From contig BOAV01000006.1 of NCBI GenBank assembly GCA_026002045.1, positions 1-54,377 on the forward strand: a stretch of DNA of 54,377 nucleotides, written 5' to 3'. The notes beneath the pieces are model-generated. The model was not told where the DNA came from, did no database searches, and was given only the letters and a program-made list of their open reading frames with translations. Made by a program: the position numbers and the translations under genes. This stretch comes from Spirochaetia bacterium. GTDB lineage: Bacteria > Spirochaetota > Spirochaetia > Treponematales > Breznakiellaceae. Numbering within the stretch: the stretch's first letter is position 1; each line of letters begins with the position of its first letter. Of the stretch, positions 1 through 8,029 are shown piece after piece.

Positions 1-1
1 G

Positions 2-112
2 TTGAAGAAGGGGGAATATCACTATGCACGGGACGCGAAAAAGCATGAGGCAAAGCTGGCTGCCTATACAAAACTGTTGAAAAGTCAAACATTTTTGCAA
101 AAAAGTGCTTGA
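2..112 (+). CDS. 3' end of an unidentified protein gene, cut by the window edge
   Basis: The frame starting at base 2 is open from the window edge to a TGA at 110-112. It encodes about 36 residues, rich in Lys, Ala and Tyr, including EYHYARDAKKHEAKLAAY. The composition looks like a real basic, helical C-terminus, but I do not recognise the family. The last 25 codons lie inside the first copy of a 90-bp tandem duplication, so the same coding tail is repeated downstream as a non-translated remnant. Confidence 0.4.
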   Translation: MKKGEYHYARDAKKHEAKLAAYTKLLKSQTFLQKSA

Positions 113-219
113 CTTTTATCATAGACGAAAAAGCATGAGGCAAAGCTGGCTGCCTATACAAAACTGTTGAAAAGTCAAACATTTTTGCAAAAAAGTGCTT
201 GACTTTTATCATAGACGAA
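36..219. repeat. 90-bp tandem duplication
   Basis: Bases 36-129 and 126-219 are identical, giving a period of 90 bp. The unit carries the end of the upstream reading frame with its stop. It also contains an inverted repeat, AAAAGTCAA (80-88) and TTGACTTTT (109-117), repeated in the second copy. Because 90 is divisible by three and the stop is within the unit, translation ends in copy one and copy two is a silent remnant. Confidence 0.9.
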
Positions 220-276
220 CCACACGAACTAAATGATCTTTTTGGTGTGGTTCGTGTTGTGCCGCCAGTAGGCGGC
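215..276. terminator. Two consecutive hairpins after the truncated gene
   Basis: ACGAACCACAC (215-225) pairs perfectly with GTGTGGTTCGT (245-255). GCCGCC (261-266) pairs with GGCGGC (271-276) around a four-base loop and is followed on the plus strand by a T-rich stretch to about 300. This fits a transcription end for the left-edge gene, but there is no clean run of T, so the terminator role is inferred. Confidence 0.35.
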
Positions 277-310
277 TTGTGGTTAATTAATTTCTATTTT
301 GGAACGCTTT

Positions 311-1684
311 TTACCTCAGATATACCGGCGACTCTTCCATCTTCGCCAGCACCCCTTCAAAAGCACCCATGTCCCAGGCCAGATCCAGGATGCAGTACTT
401 GTTCCGCATCATCTGGGCGCGGCGGGCCGTGGCAATGGCGTCATGGCGGCTCAGGTTGACAACTTCAGGCTGCAGGGGACAACCTGCGCTGCCGAGGAGC
501 GCCTTGAGTTCAGCGTAGGGAAGAAGCCGGTCAAGGATGCGGCTGCGAATATCCTTCCAGTTGTCCCGGAAGGTTTGGCCGATCTTTTCCGCCGTCTTAT
601 CGTCAACCAACTTTTCAAGGGCGGTTTTCACCACCGAGTCGTGGGCGCGGCTTCCCTTAAAGGCGTTGGACACCTCCAGCATCCGCTGGGAGGGGGTAAG
701 GCGCTGGAAGCCTTTGGGCGGCACAGGGGGACCATTGGGGTCCGCAAAGAAAATTTCCGTAAAGGCCGTGGCCGCCAGGGTGCCGATGGTTACCTTGTGG
801 CCGTGGGTGACGGGAACGCCGTCTACCGAAAGATCGTCCATCTCCCAGACGTGGCTGAAGAGGTGTTCCGAGCCGGAGACCGGCCGGGAGCCCTTGAAGG
901 CCTGCATGGCAAAGCCCGTGATCGCCAGGCCTTCAAAAAGGGCCCTTACTGCATCGGCGTCTCCCTTTGCGGCGTTGACCGAATGGTTAAGCACATCCAG
1001 CAGTCCCGGCTGGGTCATGTTCCAGATTTTTTCGTTAATCTGTTCCGCCACAGGAGCGCCCTGGGGGCCCGCGATACTGGCGATGATCCAATCCGCACCG
1101 GCAATGATCTTGCTGGCAAGATCCCCAAAGCCTGAGGATGAAAGGTAAGCCGGGGCCTTTGCCAGTACATCCGGGTCGGCGGCAAGGGTGAGGGGAGCCG
1201 GGCATTCAAGGGTCTCTTTGCAGCCGTTTAATAAAATTGCCGCGCCGTAGGCGGTGTAGCCGTCCACGGAAGCCGCAGTCGGCACGCAGAGGTAGGGGAT
1301 GCCCAGCTCCGACACCGCCCGCTTGACGAGGTCGTTCACGGTGCCCCCGCCGATGGCGATGGGGACCGTTTCTTTAAGGCCGCTTAGGGCAGAAAATTTT
1401 TCTTTTAGCAGGCCGATGTTGGAATATTCCGCATGGAGCCGGGGTTCGGCGGGGAACCGGAATTCTCCAGCGATTTTTATCTGCGCCCCGTCCAGAACTT
1501 CCTTGACCCGCTTGCCCGCCGCCTCCCAGGTGTTTCCATCGGAGACCAGGTAAACGGCGCCGTACTTGTAGTACTTGTCAAGCAGCGCCGGAATTTCAGC
1601 ATAGCAACCCCTGCTAACCAGGAGTTCCCGTGTTTCATCTGCGGCCTTTAAACAGTCCGCGAGGGTAGGTATATTGGTATTCAT
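311..1684 (-). CDS. araM: sn-glycerol-1-phosphate dehydrogenase (AraM/EgsA family)
   Basis: A 457-residue member of the iron-containing alcohol dehydrogenase/dehydroquinate synthase fold. It should reduce dihydroxyacetone phosphate to glycerol-1-phosphate in the cytoplasm. Visible motifs are the NAD-binding GGGTVNDL at 112-119, PTAASVDGYTAYGAA at about 135-149, and metal-binding positions in GFGDLASK (D188), PVSGSEHLFSHVWE (H274) and THGHKV (about 294-297). Length matches bacterial AraM proteins. It is transcribed divergently from the aminotransferase, with 55 bp between them. Glycerol-1-phosphate dehydrogenases are best known from archaeal lipid synthesis; in bacteria the product's use is less settled. 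Confidence 0.85.
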   Translation of the reverse strand: MNTNIPTLADCLKAADETRELLVSRGCYAEIPALLDKYYKYGAVYLVSDGNTWEAAGKRVKEVLDGAQIKIAGEFRFPAEPRLHAEYSNIGLLKEKFSALSGLKETVPIAIGGGTVNDLVKRAVSELGIPYLCVPTAASVDGYTAYGAAILLNGCKETLECPAPLTLAADPDVLAKAPAYLSSSGFGDLASKIIAGADWIIASIAGPQGAPVAEQINEKIWNMTQPGLLDVLNHSVNAAKGDADAVRALFEGLAITGFAMQAFKGSRPVSGSEHLFSHVWEMDDLSVDGVPVTHGHKVTIGTLAATAFTEIFFADPNGPPVPPKGFQRLTPSQRMLEVSNAFKGSRAHDSVVKTALEKLVDDKTAEKIGQTFRDNWKDIRSRILDRLLPYAELKALLGSAGCPLQPEVVNLSRHDAIATARRAQMMRNKYCILDLAWDMGAFEGVLAKMEESPVYLR

Positions 1685-1739
1685 GGTTTACTGTATCACA
1701 TTTTATGGAGTATATTGAAGGGGCGAAGGAGGCGATGCC

Positions 1740-2945
1740 ATGCCTATAGCCACAGCGGTAAAAGAAGCCCTTGGATCATCATCGATGATCCGTAAAATGT
1801 TTGAAGAGGGGAATCAGCTCAAAAAACAGCATGGGGCGGATAAGGTCTTTGATTTTTCCATCGGAAATCCCGATATCGAGCCGCCCCCCGCGTTCCACCG
1901 GGTCTTTCTCAAACTTGCCAAAGAGGACCGGAAGGGTTCCCACGGGTATATGCCCAACGCGGGCTATCCCGATGTACGGGATGCCCTGGCAAAAAAGGCG
2001 TCCCGCGAGCATCATGTAAACATCGACGGTTCCCATTTGGTGATGGCCGTGGGCGCCGCCGGCGGGCTCAACGTGGTCTTCAAGACCATCCTCAATCCCG
2101 GGGACGAGGTGATCGTTTCCCGGCCCTACTTCATGGAATACCGGTCATACGTGGGGAACCATGGCGGCCGCCTTGTCGAAGTTGATACCCTCCCGGATTT
2201 CAACCTGGATATCGAAGCCATCAAGGCCAAACTTTCTTCAAAGACCGCTGCGGTGCTGATCAACTCCCCCCACAATCCCACGGGCCGGGTCTACCCGGCG
2301 GCAGCCATCGCCGCCCTGGCGGACTTGCTGCGCGCCCACGGCAAAGCATCGGGCCGCCTGCCCTACCTCGTGGCCGATGAACCCTACCGGGAAATCGCCT
2401 ACAACAACATCAAGGTGCCGCCGGTTCTCGGCGTCTACAGCGAATCCATCGTGGTAAACTCCTATTCAAAAAGCCTCTCCCTCCCCGGCGAGCGGATCGG
2501 CTATATCGCGGTAAGCCCCGACATCTCAGGCAAGGACGATTTGATGAACGGCCTTATCTACGCCACCCGTATCCTGGGCTACGTCAACGCCCCGGCCCTG
2601 ATGCAGCGGATCGTGGCGGAACTCACCTTTGCCGCGGTTGACGTAACCATCTATGCAAAGCGCCTGGCCGCCTTCAAAGAGGCCCTTGACGCGGCGGGCA
2701 TCTCCTATGCGGAGCCGGAGGGGGCCTTTTATTTGTTCTGCAAGGCGCCGCCGAAAAAAGGCGGTTCCGCCGGTGAAGTTGGGGATGACAAAGCCTTTGC
2801 GGATCACCTCAAGCGGCACCTCATCCTGGGGGTTCCCGGTTCAGGTTTTGGCAAACCGGGCTGGCTGCGCTTCGCCTACTGCGTGGACGAGAAGCTCATC
2901 CGCGCCAGCGCTGCGGCGTTTAAGAAGGCCATGGAAAGCTGGTAG
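1740..2945 (+). CDS. Class I/II PLP-dependent aminotransferase (aspartate aminotransferase-like)
   Basis: A 401-residue fold-type I aminotransferase. NPTGR lies at 179-183, the PLP-ring aspartate in VADEPY at D213, and the Schiff-base lysine in SYSKSLSLPGERIGY at K244. A C-terminal GWLRFAY segment probably supplies the carboxylate-binding arginine. A clear ribosome-binding site (AAGGAGG) lies just upstream of the ATG. Substrate cannot be fixed from sequence: aspartate, alanine or aromatic amino acids are all possible. The downstream 176 bp hold three hairpins. Confidence 0.88.
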   Translation: MPIATAVKEALGSSSMIRKMFEEGNQLKKQHGADKVFDFSIGNPDIEPPPAFHRVFLKLAKEDRKGSHGYMPNAGYPDVRDALAKKASREHHVNIDGSHLVMAVGAAGGLNVVFKTILNPGDEVIVSRPYFMEYRSYVGNHGGRLVEVDTLPDFNLDIEAIKAKLSSKTAAVLINSPHNPTGRVYPAAAIAALADLLRAHGKASGRLPYLVADEPYREIAYNNIKVPPVLGVYSESIVVNSYSKSLSLPGERIGYIAVSPDISGKDDLMNGLIYATRILGYVNAPALMQRIVAELTFAAVDVTIYAKRLAAFKEALDAAGISYAEPEGAFYLFCKAPPKKGGSAGEVGDDKAFADHLKRHLILGVPGSGFGKPGWLRFAYCVDEKLIRASAAAFKKAMESW

Positions 2946-2955
2946 AAGAATAGTG

Positions 2956-3059
2956 GACTTATTTAAGAACCCGGTTGGTTCTTAAATAAGTCTTGCAAAA
3001 TACTCCGTATTTTGCGTTTATTAGCGGAAGTTGTTCAATAACTGAAGTTATTGAACAAC
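2956..3059. repeat. Cluster of three perfect hairpins
   Basis: GACTTATTTAAGAACC (2956-2971) pairs with its complement at 2977-2992. GCAAAATAC (2995-3003) pairs with 3007-3015. GTTGTTCAATAAC (3030-3042) pairs with 3047-3059. Arms are 16, 9 and 13 bp with loops of 5, 3 and 4 nt and no mismatches. The first could end the aminotransferase transcript, but no T-run follows any of them. A partial relative of the third recurs at 6925-6942. Confidence 0.85.
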
Positions 3060-3066
3060 CCTAGTA

Positions 3067-3095
3067 TTGTTTAACTTTAATGGTTCTGGTATATT
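3067..3095 (+). promoter_or_regulatory. Candidate promoter of the lipoprotein gene
   Basis: TTGTTT (3067-3072), a 17-bp spacer and TATATT (3090-3095) lie just after the hairpin cluster. The start codon at 3121 has a good GGAGGT at 3109-3114. The -35 match is only partial. Confidence 0.4.
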
Positions 3096-3120
3096 CTAGC
3101 CAATATATGGAGGTGTTTGT

Positions 3121-4086
3121 ATGCGGAAACCAGTATCGTATCTTGCGGTCATTTTTCTTTTATTTTCTTTTGCCGCTTGTTCAAAAAATGAATCAAAATC
3201 TCCCGCCCCTGGAATTACCGCAGAGATTACGGAGAGTTCAAGCTATGGATATACCCTGCGCACGGGGATGTGGCTCTATACCCTGGCGGAGGATACCGGA
3301 GCAGAGAAGGATGTTGCGAAGGCTCTTGAAGCCCTTTCTCTGGGGGAACAGCTTACGATACTGGACGAAGGAAACCCCCGAAGGGCAACGAATAGCTACG
3401 ACAGCAAGCCCTATGAGTATATCCATGTGCGGCGGGATACGGGGAAAGAAGGCCTGGTTTTCGCCAATCAGATAGCAGCCGGAGGACAGCTTGCGGTGAT
3501 CATCGATGAAAAGGCCAATCTCTACAGGACTCCCAAGAATGTGGATGTTACCGACAATATCCTGCCTATTAAGACAATTCTGGTGATTTTCCCGGAAACC
3601 ATGAAGGACAATTTTATCGAGTTTTCAGCCTACGATCCGGAGAAGACGGCATACCGGAAGGACGTCTTTATCAGAACCGGGGCCTATTCAACCAGGGACG
3701 ACGATGTACAGGCATCCATTCTGCTCCAAACCGCGCTGGCCCTGGATGCGAAGGAACAGGTCCGCCGGGAGGCTTTGTTGAAAGCCGCCCTGGAGGATTA
3801 CCCCGATTCGGCTTTTACCGCAGAAATCAGGGGGCTCCTGTACCCCGACGATGATGTTGCCATCCAGGCCACCTCCATCTATCTTGTTATCAACGACAAC
3901 AATGTGAATGTCCGGGAACGGCCCAATGCAACCAGCCCGGTGGTAGCACAGTTAATGGCGGGTCAGGATGTTCACGTAAGCAGCGAGACGGTACAAACCT
4001 ATACCGTGGGGGGCCTCACTGACAGGTGGTTTTTCGTTAATGAAACCGGCTGGGTTTTCGGCGCTTTCCTGGATGATAGTCCTTAA
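3121..4086 (+). CDS. Lipoprotein with SH3-like domains
   Basis: A 321-residue predicted lipoprotein. The N-terminus is a short basic segment, a hydrophobic core and a lipobox ending FAAC, with the modified cysteine at C20. The C-terminus (about 255-321) contains NVNVRERPNATSPVVAQL followed by a Trp/Phe-rich end, typical of bacterial SH3 (SH3b) domains that bind cell-wall or protein partners. An earlier stretch (about 40-160) has a similar LYRTP pattern and may be a second degenerate SH3-like unit. RBS GGAGGT is 6 nt before the ATG. It lies 36 bp upstream of an Lnb-like gene, probably in one transcript. Specific function unknown. Confidence 0.75.
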   Translation: MRKPVSYLAVIFLLFSFAACSKNESKSPAPGITAEITESSSYGYTLRTGMWLYTLAEDTGAEKDVAKALEALSLGEQLTILDEGNPRRATNSYDSKPYEYIHVRRDTGKEGLVFANQIAAGGQLAVIIDEKANLYRTPKNVDVTDNILPIKTILVIFPETMKDNFIEFSAYDPEKTAYRKDVFIRTGAYSTRDDDVQASILLQTALALDAKEQVRREALLKAALEDYPDSAFTAEIRGLLYPDDDVAIQATSIYLVINDNNVNVRERPNATSPVVAQLMAGQDVHVSSETVQTYTVGGLTDRWFFVNETGWVFGAFLDDSP

Positions 4087-4122
4087 ACGCCGCCTCCAAA
4101 GCCCAAAACCGCGAAGTGTTTT

Positions 4123-5415
4123 ATGAAAGGCAATCAAATACCCTATATTCGGGGGATTAGACCCCTCAATACGAATAAAGTTTTAAAATTTATTGTCATA
4201 TTACTTATATATGCACATGGTTCATTGTATGGACAAACCGTCCCTGAAAGGAAACCTGCCGATGATTTGGTATTCAAGGTTGCAGTATATGGGCCGAGCG
4301 ATGAAATATTTATCTGGTGGGGCCATGCCGCCTTAATTGTAGAAAATACCAAATGGGGATATTCGCGGGTATTTGACTGGGGTATATTTACGTATCCGGG
4401 CGATAGTTTTCTCTGGGAATTTGTTAATAACCGGGTGCGGTATAAATGTACCGTTGATACCGCATCCATGAATGGGTACATTGAAGAGGATCGTGATATT
4501 ACGATATATACCCTCGATCTTGATACGGAAAAGAAAGAAGCCATTCTGAATTATGCGGAAAACAATGTACTCCCTGAAAATTGTTTTTATAGCTATCATG
4601 AGTTTCACGATAATTGTTCCACGCGGATCCGTGATATTGTTGATATCGGAACAGGGGGACAGTTAAAAGAGTTATATGCCGAAACTCCCGGACGTTTCAC
4701 CATCCGGCAGCATATACGGCGTTTCACCTGGTTTAGGCCGTTTTCCGACTGGTTCCTTACTTTTTTAATGGGACAGGACCTTGACGAGCCTGTTACCGTC
4801 TGGGAAGAAATGTTTTTGCCGGTTGAAATTGGACGCAATCTTGTTGATTTTCAATACATCGGCATATCAGGCGCTGAACGCAAACTGGTAAGCAAAGTTG
4901 AAATAGTAAACTCAACAAAGAACCGGCCTCCGGTTTTAAATAAACCATTACGGCAATGGCCGGTTAATTTGATGCTCAGTATGATGGTGGTACTATTTAT
5001 AGCGCTCATTACTATTCTGCGTAAAAAAAAGCCCGTTGCAGGCAGGATACTGTGGGGTATCACCCAAAGTCTGCTGGGCCTTTTCTTTGGCATTTCCGGC
5101 TGTGTCCTGGTCTTCGCATTGTTTTTTATGAAATATGATTATTTCCAGCAAAACAGCAATCTTCTATTTATAAATCCGTTGCTATTGGCGGCAGTACCTC
5201 TGGGTATTCTTGCGGCAATGAATAAACCATGGCGTATAATGCCGGAAAAATGCCTTCGCATACTGTGGACCTATGTTTTTATTGCGGGTGTTTTTACCCT
5301 GTTAATAAAAATATTCCCGGTGTTTTTTCAGCAAAATCAGGATGCACACGCTATTATTCTTCCCATTGCGTGTGCATTAAGCTATATCCCGGAATTCAAG
5401 AAATATGGTCGATGA
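4123..5415 (+). CDS. DUF4105/Lnb-like membrane protein (possible lipoprotein N-acyltransferase)
   Basis: A 430-residue protein with an N-terminal signal/anchor (about 17-38), an extracytoplasmic domain and four or five C-terminal membrane segments (about 280-298, 306-335, 348-366, 377-397, 407-421). The soluble part has WWGHAAL (H68) and HDNCSTR (C164), a His/Cys pair characteristic of DUF4105. That family is now linked to Lnb, a lipoprotein N-acyltransferase described in Bdellovibrio. Sitting directly behind a lipoprotein gene suits such a role but does not prove it. The gene is clearly more AT-rich than its neighbours. Its last 20 bp overlap the convergent end of hisS. Confidence 0.6.
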   Translation: MKGNQIPYIRGIRPLNTNKVLKFIVILLIYAHGSLYGQTVPERKPADDLVFKVAVYGPSDEIFIWWGHAALIVENTKWGYSRVFDWGIFTYPGDSFLWEFVNNRVRYKCTVDTASMNGYIEEDRDITIYTLDLDTEKKEAILNYAENNVLPENCFYSYHEFHDNCSTRIRDIVDIGTGGQLKELYAETPGRFTIRQHIRRFTWFRPFSDWFLTFLMGQDLDEPVTVWEEMFLPVEIGRNLVDFQYIGISGAERKLVSKVEIVNSTKNRPPVLNKPLRQWPVNLMLSMMVVLFIALITILRKKKPVAGRILWGITQSLLGLFFGISGCVLVFALFFMKYDYFQQNSNLLFINPLLLAAVPLGILAAMNKPWRIMPEKCLRILWTYVFIAGVFTLLIKIFPVFFQQNQDAHAIILPIACALSYIPEFKKYGR

Positions 5416-6703
5416 CATTTTCAAGGGTAAGCCCTTCCCGGTTTTGCCGGTTTTTGAGTTCCCTCAGGGTGAGGGGGTCCTTGAGTGGATTTTCGCCGGG
5501 GATGATGATCCACCGGGCGCCCTTTTTTTCCGCCAGCATGAACTGTTTGGTAAGCTGTTTTCCGTCAGTGGAACCCGCCGCCTCAAGCAACACTTCGCAG
5601 GGAATTCCCGCTGCCCGGAATTTTCCCGCCAGGGTCTGATAGGCCCCGGCGTCTTCTTCTTTGATGCAGGCAATGATGAGTTCCGCATAGGAGCCGCGGG
5701 GCTTGAGTTTGCCCAGACTTTCCAGTGCGGCGATAAGGCGGTCCAGGCCGATGGATGAGCCAACCCCGCTGATAGCGTCCTTCGAGTAAAGCCCCGCCAG
5801 ATTGTCGTAACGGCCCCCGGAACAAACCGAACCGATGGCGGGATCTTCCTTTAAAAAGGTTTCGTAGACGATGCCGGTGTAGTAATCCAGCCCCCGGGTG
5901 ATGGAGGGGTCAAGCTCAAAGGACGCTTCGGTCCCGCTGTCGATCATGTCTTTGCGGAGGATCTTGAGCCGCTGCGATTCCGCCGATTCCCCGCCGGAAA
6001 GGGCAGTGATGGCGGCGAGGGTTTCTTCAAAAGTACCATGGGAGCCGGTGTACTGTAAGATTTTTCCCGCCGCCTCTTCCCCGGTAATTTCCGCAAGGAG
6101 CCTCCGGGTTTCGTCCTGTCCGATTTTGGCGAGCTTGTCCACGGTGCGCAGTATTTCTACGGATTTTTCGGCGACGCCGAGCTTGTTAAGAAAGCGATTG
6201 AACAGCCCCCGGTGGTTCAGCCGGATGCTTACATCGCCGCCGAGCGCCTTGAGGGTGTTCCGCATCATCAAAAGGATTTCAAAATCCGCGGCGGGGCTGT
6301 CGCTCCCCACGATGTCGAAATCGCACTGGGTAAATTCCCGGTAGCGGCCCCGCTGGGTGTTTTCCCCCCGCCAGACCTTGGCGATATGGTAGCGCTTGAA
6401 GGGGAGGGTAAGCTCCCCCCGGTACTGGGCAATGAACCGGGCAAAGGGCACGGTGAGATCGAAGCGGAGCGCCACATCCCGGTCCCCGTTGTCCTTAAAG
6501 CGGTAGATCTGTTTTTCAGTCTCCCCGCCGCCCTTGCCCAGCAGAATTTCCGCGTACTCAAGCGCCGGGGTGTCGATGGGGAGGAAGCCGAAGGACCGGA
6601 AACTGGCTTCAATCTTTTCAAGCAGATCCCGGCGGGTAATCTCCGCGGGGGGTAAAAAGTCCCGGAAACCCTTCAAAATTTTAGGTTCGATATATGATGC
6701 CAT
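5396..6703 (-). CDS. hisS: Histidyl-tRNA synthetase
   Basis: Charges tRNA-His with histidine in the cytoplasm. I use the ATG at 6703 (435 residues), which gives the typical start MASYIEPKILKGFRDFLP; the longer frame adds 46 residues that run into a dispersed repeat. Class II motif 2 is seen as VWRGENTQRGRYREFTQ (about 110-126). The histidine-specific GLDYYTGIVYE and GGRYDNL follow, then a C-terminal anticodon-binding domain. No Shine-Dalgarno precedes the start. The 3' end overlaps the convergent Lnb-like gene. Confidence 0.93.
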   Translation of the reverse strand: MASYIEPKILKGFRDFLPPAEITRRDLLEKIEASFRSFGFLPIDTPALEYAEILLGKGGGETEKQIYRFKDNGDRDVALRFDLTVPFARFIAQYRGELTLPFKRYHIAKVWRGENTQRGRYREFTQCDFDIVGSDSPAADFEILLMMRNTLKALGGDVSIRLNHRGLFNRFLNKLGVAEKSVEILRTVDKLAKIGQDETRRLLAEITGEEAAGKILQYTGSHGTFEETLAAITALSGGESAESQRLKILRKDMIDSGTEASFELDPSITRGLDYYTGIVYETFLKEDPAIGSVCSGGRYDNLAGLYSKDAISGVGSSIGLDRLIAALESLGKLKPRGSYAELIIACIKEEDAGAYQTLAGKFRAAGIPCEVLLEAAGSTDGKQLTKQFMLAEKKGARWIIIPGENPLKDPLTLRELKNRQNREGLTLENVIDHIS

Positions 6704-6759
6704 GGGTTTATAGTGCCGCAAAAAAGTAGTTTTGGCAATGTGAGTGTAATCAGGGCTCC

Positions 6760-6886
6760 CGTGATGTCTCACGTAAAAATCTAACCGAAGGGCTTGTGGA
6801 ATCTCATGGTAAAATCTAACCATGAGCCTTCGGGCAGTCAACGCTGCCGAGGGAATGTTGGATCAAACGGTCAAGATGTTCAAGAG
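6760..6886. repeat. 127-bp dispersed repeat, copy 1
   Basis: The same 127 bp recurs at 54251-54377 with four substitutions by eye. Inside are two related tandem units, TCTCACGTAAAAATCTAACC and TCTCATGGTAAAATCTAACC. Copy 2 reaches the window edge, so the element may be longer. The repeat carries the start of a short open frame beginning MSLRAVNAAEGMLDQTV. Confidence 0.85.
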
Positions 6887-6935
6887 CCGAATCCAGCGCC
6901 CGCTGGAGCGAAATAATATTGGACTTGTTCAATAA
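6822..6935 (+). CDS. Short open frame in the dispersed repeat, function unknown
   Basis: A 37-codon frame starts at the ATG inside the repeat and reads MSLRAVNAAEGMLDQTV then a basic tail. It ends at a TAA supplied by a fragment of the hairpin sequence family (TTGTTCAATAAC). Copy 2 keeps the frame with R4G, E10G and K18E, all nonsynonymous. No Shine-Dalgarno is visible. It could be the 5' end of a repeated gene truncated here, or chance coding. I do not recognise it. Confidence 0.25.
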   Translation: MSLRAVNAAEGMLDQTVKMFKSRIQRPLERNNIGLVQ

Positions 6936-6937
6936 CT

Positions 6938-7888
6938 TCAGTATTGATTGTCTTTTTTTGTACATGTCATGTAATATTGTCCCAAATTACAAAAGTTGCT
7001 TATCGTAAAAATATCGTCCAGTTTTTTTCTCAATTCATCAAAATATTTCAAACAATCTGTTTCTCCAAAAATCCCGTTGTACGCAAAAAAGATGTATTTG
7101 AATCCTTTTAGTTTTTCTTCCATATAATTTCTGACTTCAGACGGTGTTTCGCTTAAACTAAATGTTGCAATAAACAATGTTTCGCTGTTTTGTTTAATTG
7201 TATTCCAAAAGCTTTCATCTCTTACTATCTGATATTTTATATGTGAACGCAAAGGTTCATTTATTGCATAAGATAAATAATATTCCTGTAAATTATGCAT
7301 TTCAGGAATGTCAATTATATCCCAATTCCCGGTATAACCCCATGAAAATGCCAATCTTGAAAAATTGCCATATCCACCGCCAAATTCAACAACGTTCGTT
7401 ATTTTATTCTCCGGTATGAATATATCCAAATATTTTTTCATCAGCATATAATGATGCGCATGCTGTATTGTTAATGGGCTTGCTAAATGAAAACAGGGTG
7501 AAAAATGTGGATTTCCAATAGGTAAATCATATAATCTGGGTAAAATTTGAGAACGGCAAAAATCATCTTCCACCAAGTCATTAAAAAACTTTCCGGCTGC
7601 TTCCGGCATATTTGGGTGAAGGCATGTCGAGGTCATTGGCTGCCGTAAAAACCCCATGGGTGACGCCTTTAATTCTGATAATATTTTTTCAGAATACGAG
7701 TCCCATTCATTACTTATTTTATAATCACGTTTACGTTTTCCAACATTTCTGTTGCTAATCCCCCCATACCCGTAAAACGTATTTGCTGCTGATACTATGT
7801 ATTTTTCGTAATATTTTTCGCAAATCCTATTCATCGCCCATCGGGGATCTTTTAATCCATGCAACAATTTACCAAATACATTCTTCAT
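6938..7888 (-). CDS. Putative sugar O-methyltransferase (SAM-dependent)
   Basis: A 316-residue protein with a glycine-rich SAM-binding motif VVEFGGGYGNFSRL at about 166-179, followed by an acidic turn (WDIIDIPEM). The overall pattern matches putative sugar O-methyltransferases found with surface polysaccharide genes, though the acceptor is unknown. I chose the ATG at 7888 because AGGTAGGA lies about 6 nt upstream; an ATG seven codons earlier has no such site. Base composition is strikingly AT-rich compared with flanking genes, suggesting horizontal acquisition. The stop codon lies in a fragment of a dispersed hairpin sequence. Confidence 0.6.
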   Translation of the reverse strand: MKNVFGKLLHGLKDPRWAMNRICEKYYEKYIVSAANTFYGYGGISNRNVGKRKRDYKISNEWDSYSEKILSELKASPMGFLRQPMTSTCLHPNMPEAAGKFFNDLVEDDFCRSQILPRLYDLPIGNPHFSPCFHLASPLTIQHAHHYMLMKKYLDIFIPENKITNVVEFGGGYGNFSRLAFSWGYTGNWDIIDIPEMHNLQEYYLSYAINEPLRSHIKYQIVRDESFWNTIKQNSETLFIATFSLSETPSEVRNYMEEKLKGFKYIFFAYNGIFGETDCLKYFDELRKKLDDIFTISNFCNLGQYYMTCTKKDNQY

Positions 7889-7972
7889 TTTTATTCCTAC
7901 CTTGACCATGATACTGATATCAAAATAATCACTTAATCAGTTATAAAAGATTAAATCATAGTAATTCATTAA

Positions 7973-8018
7973 TTGTCAATACTTATTAGGTGGATATATT
8001 GATTTTATTACTAATAAG
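7973..8018 (+). promoter_or_regulatory. Promoter and candidate operator of the XRE regulator
   Basis: TTGTCA (7973-7978), a 16-bp spacer and TATATT (7995-8000) form a plausible promoter. An 8-bp inverted repeat, CTTATTAG (7982-7989) and CTAATAAG (8011-8018), brackets the -10 box, a typical layout for autoregulation by a small HTH repressor. Confidence 0.5.
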
Positions 8019-8029
8019 GTTGAATTTTG

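Noticed and set aside
2284..2299. Palindrome GCCGGGT-CT-ACCCGGC in the aminotransferase
   Set aside because: It lies in the conserved NPTGRVYP coding region with no extra residues, so it is probably chance in GC-rich DNA.
6704..6841. 46-residue N-terminal extension of HisS
   Set aside because: It is encoded by dispersed-repeat DNA and has no family similarity; the internal ATG gives the normal HisRS start.
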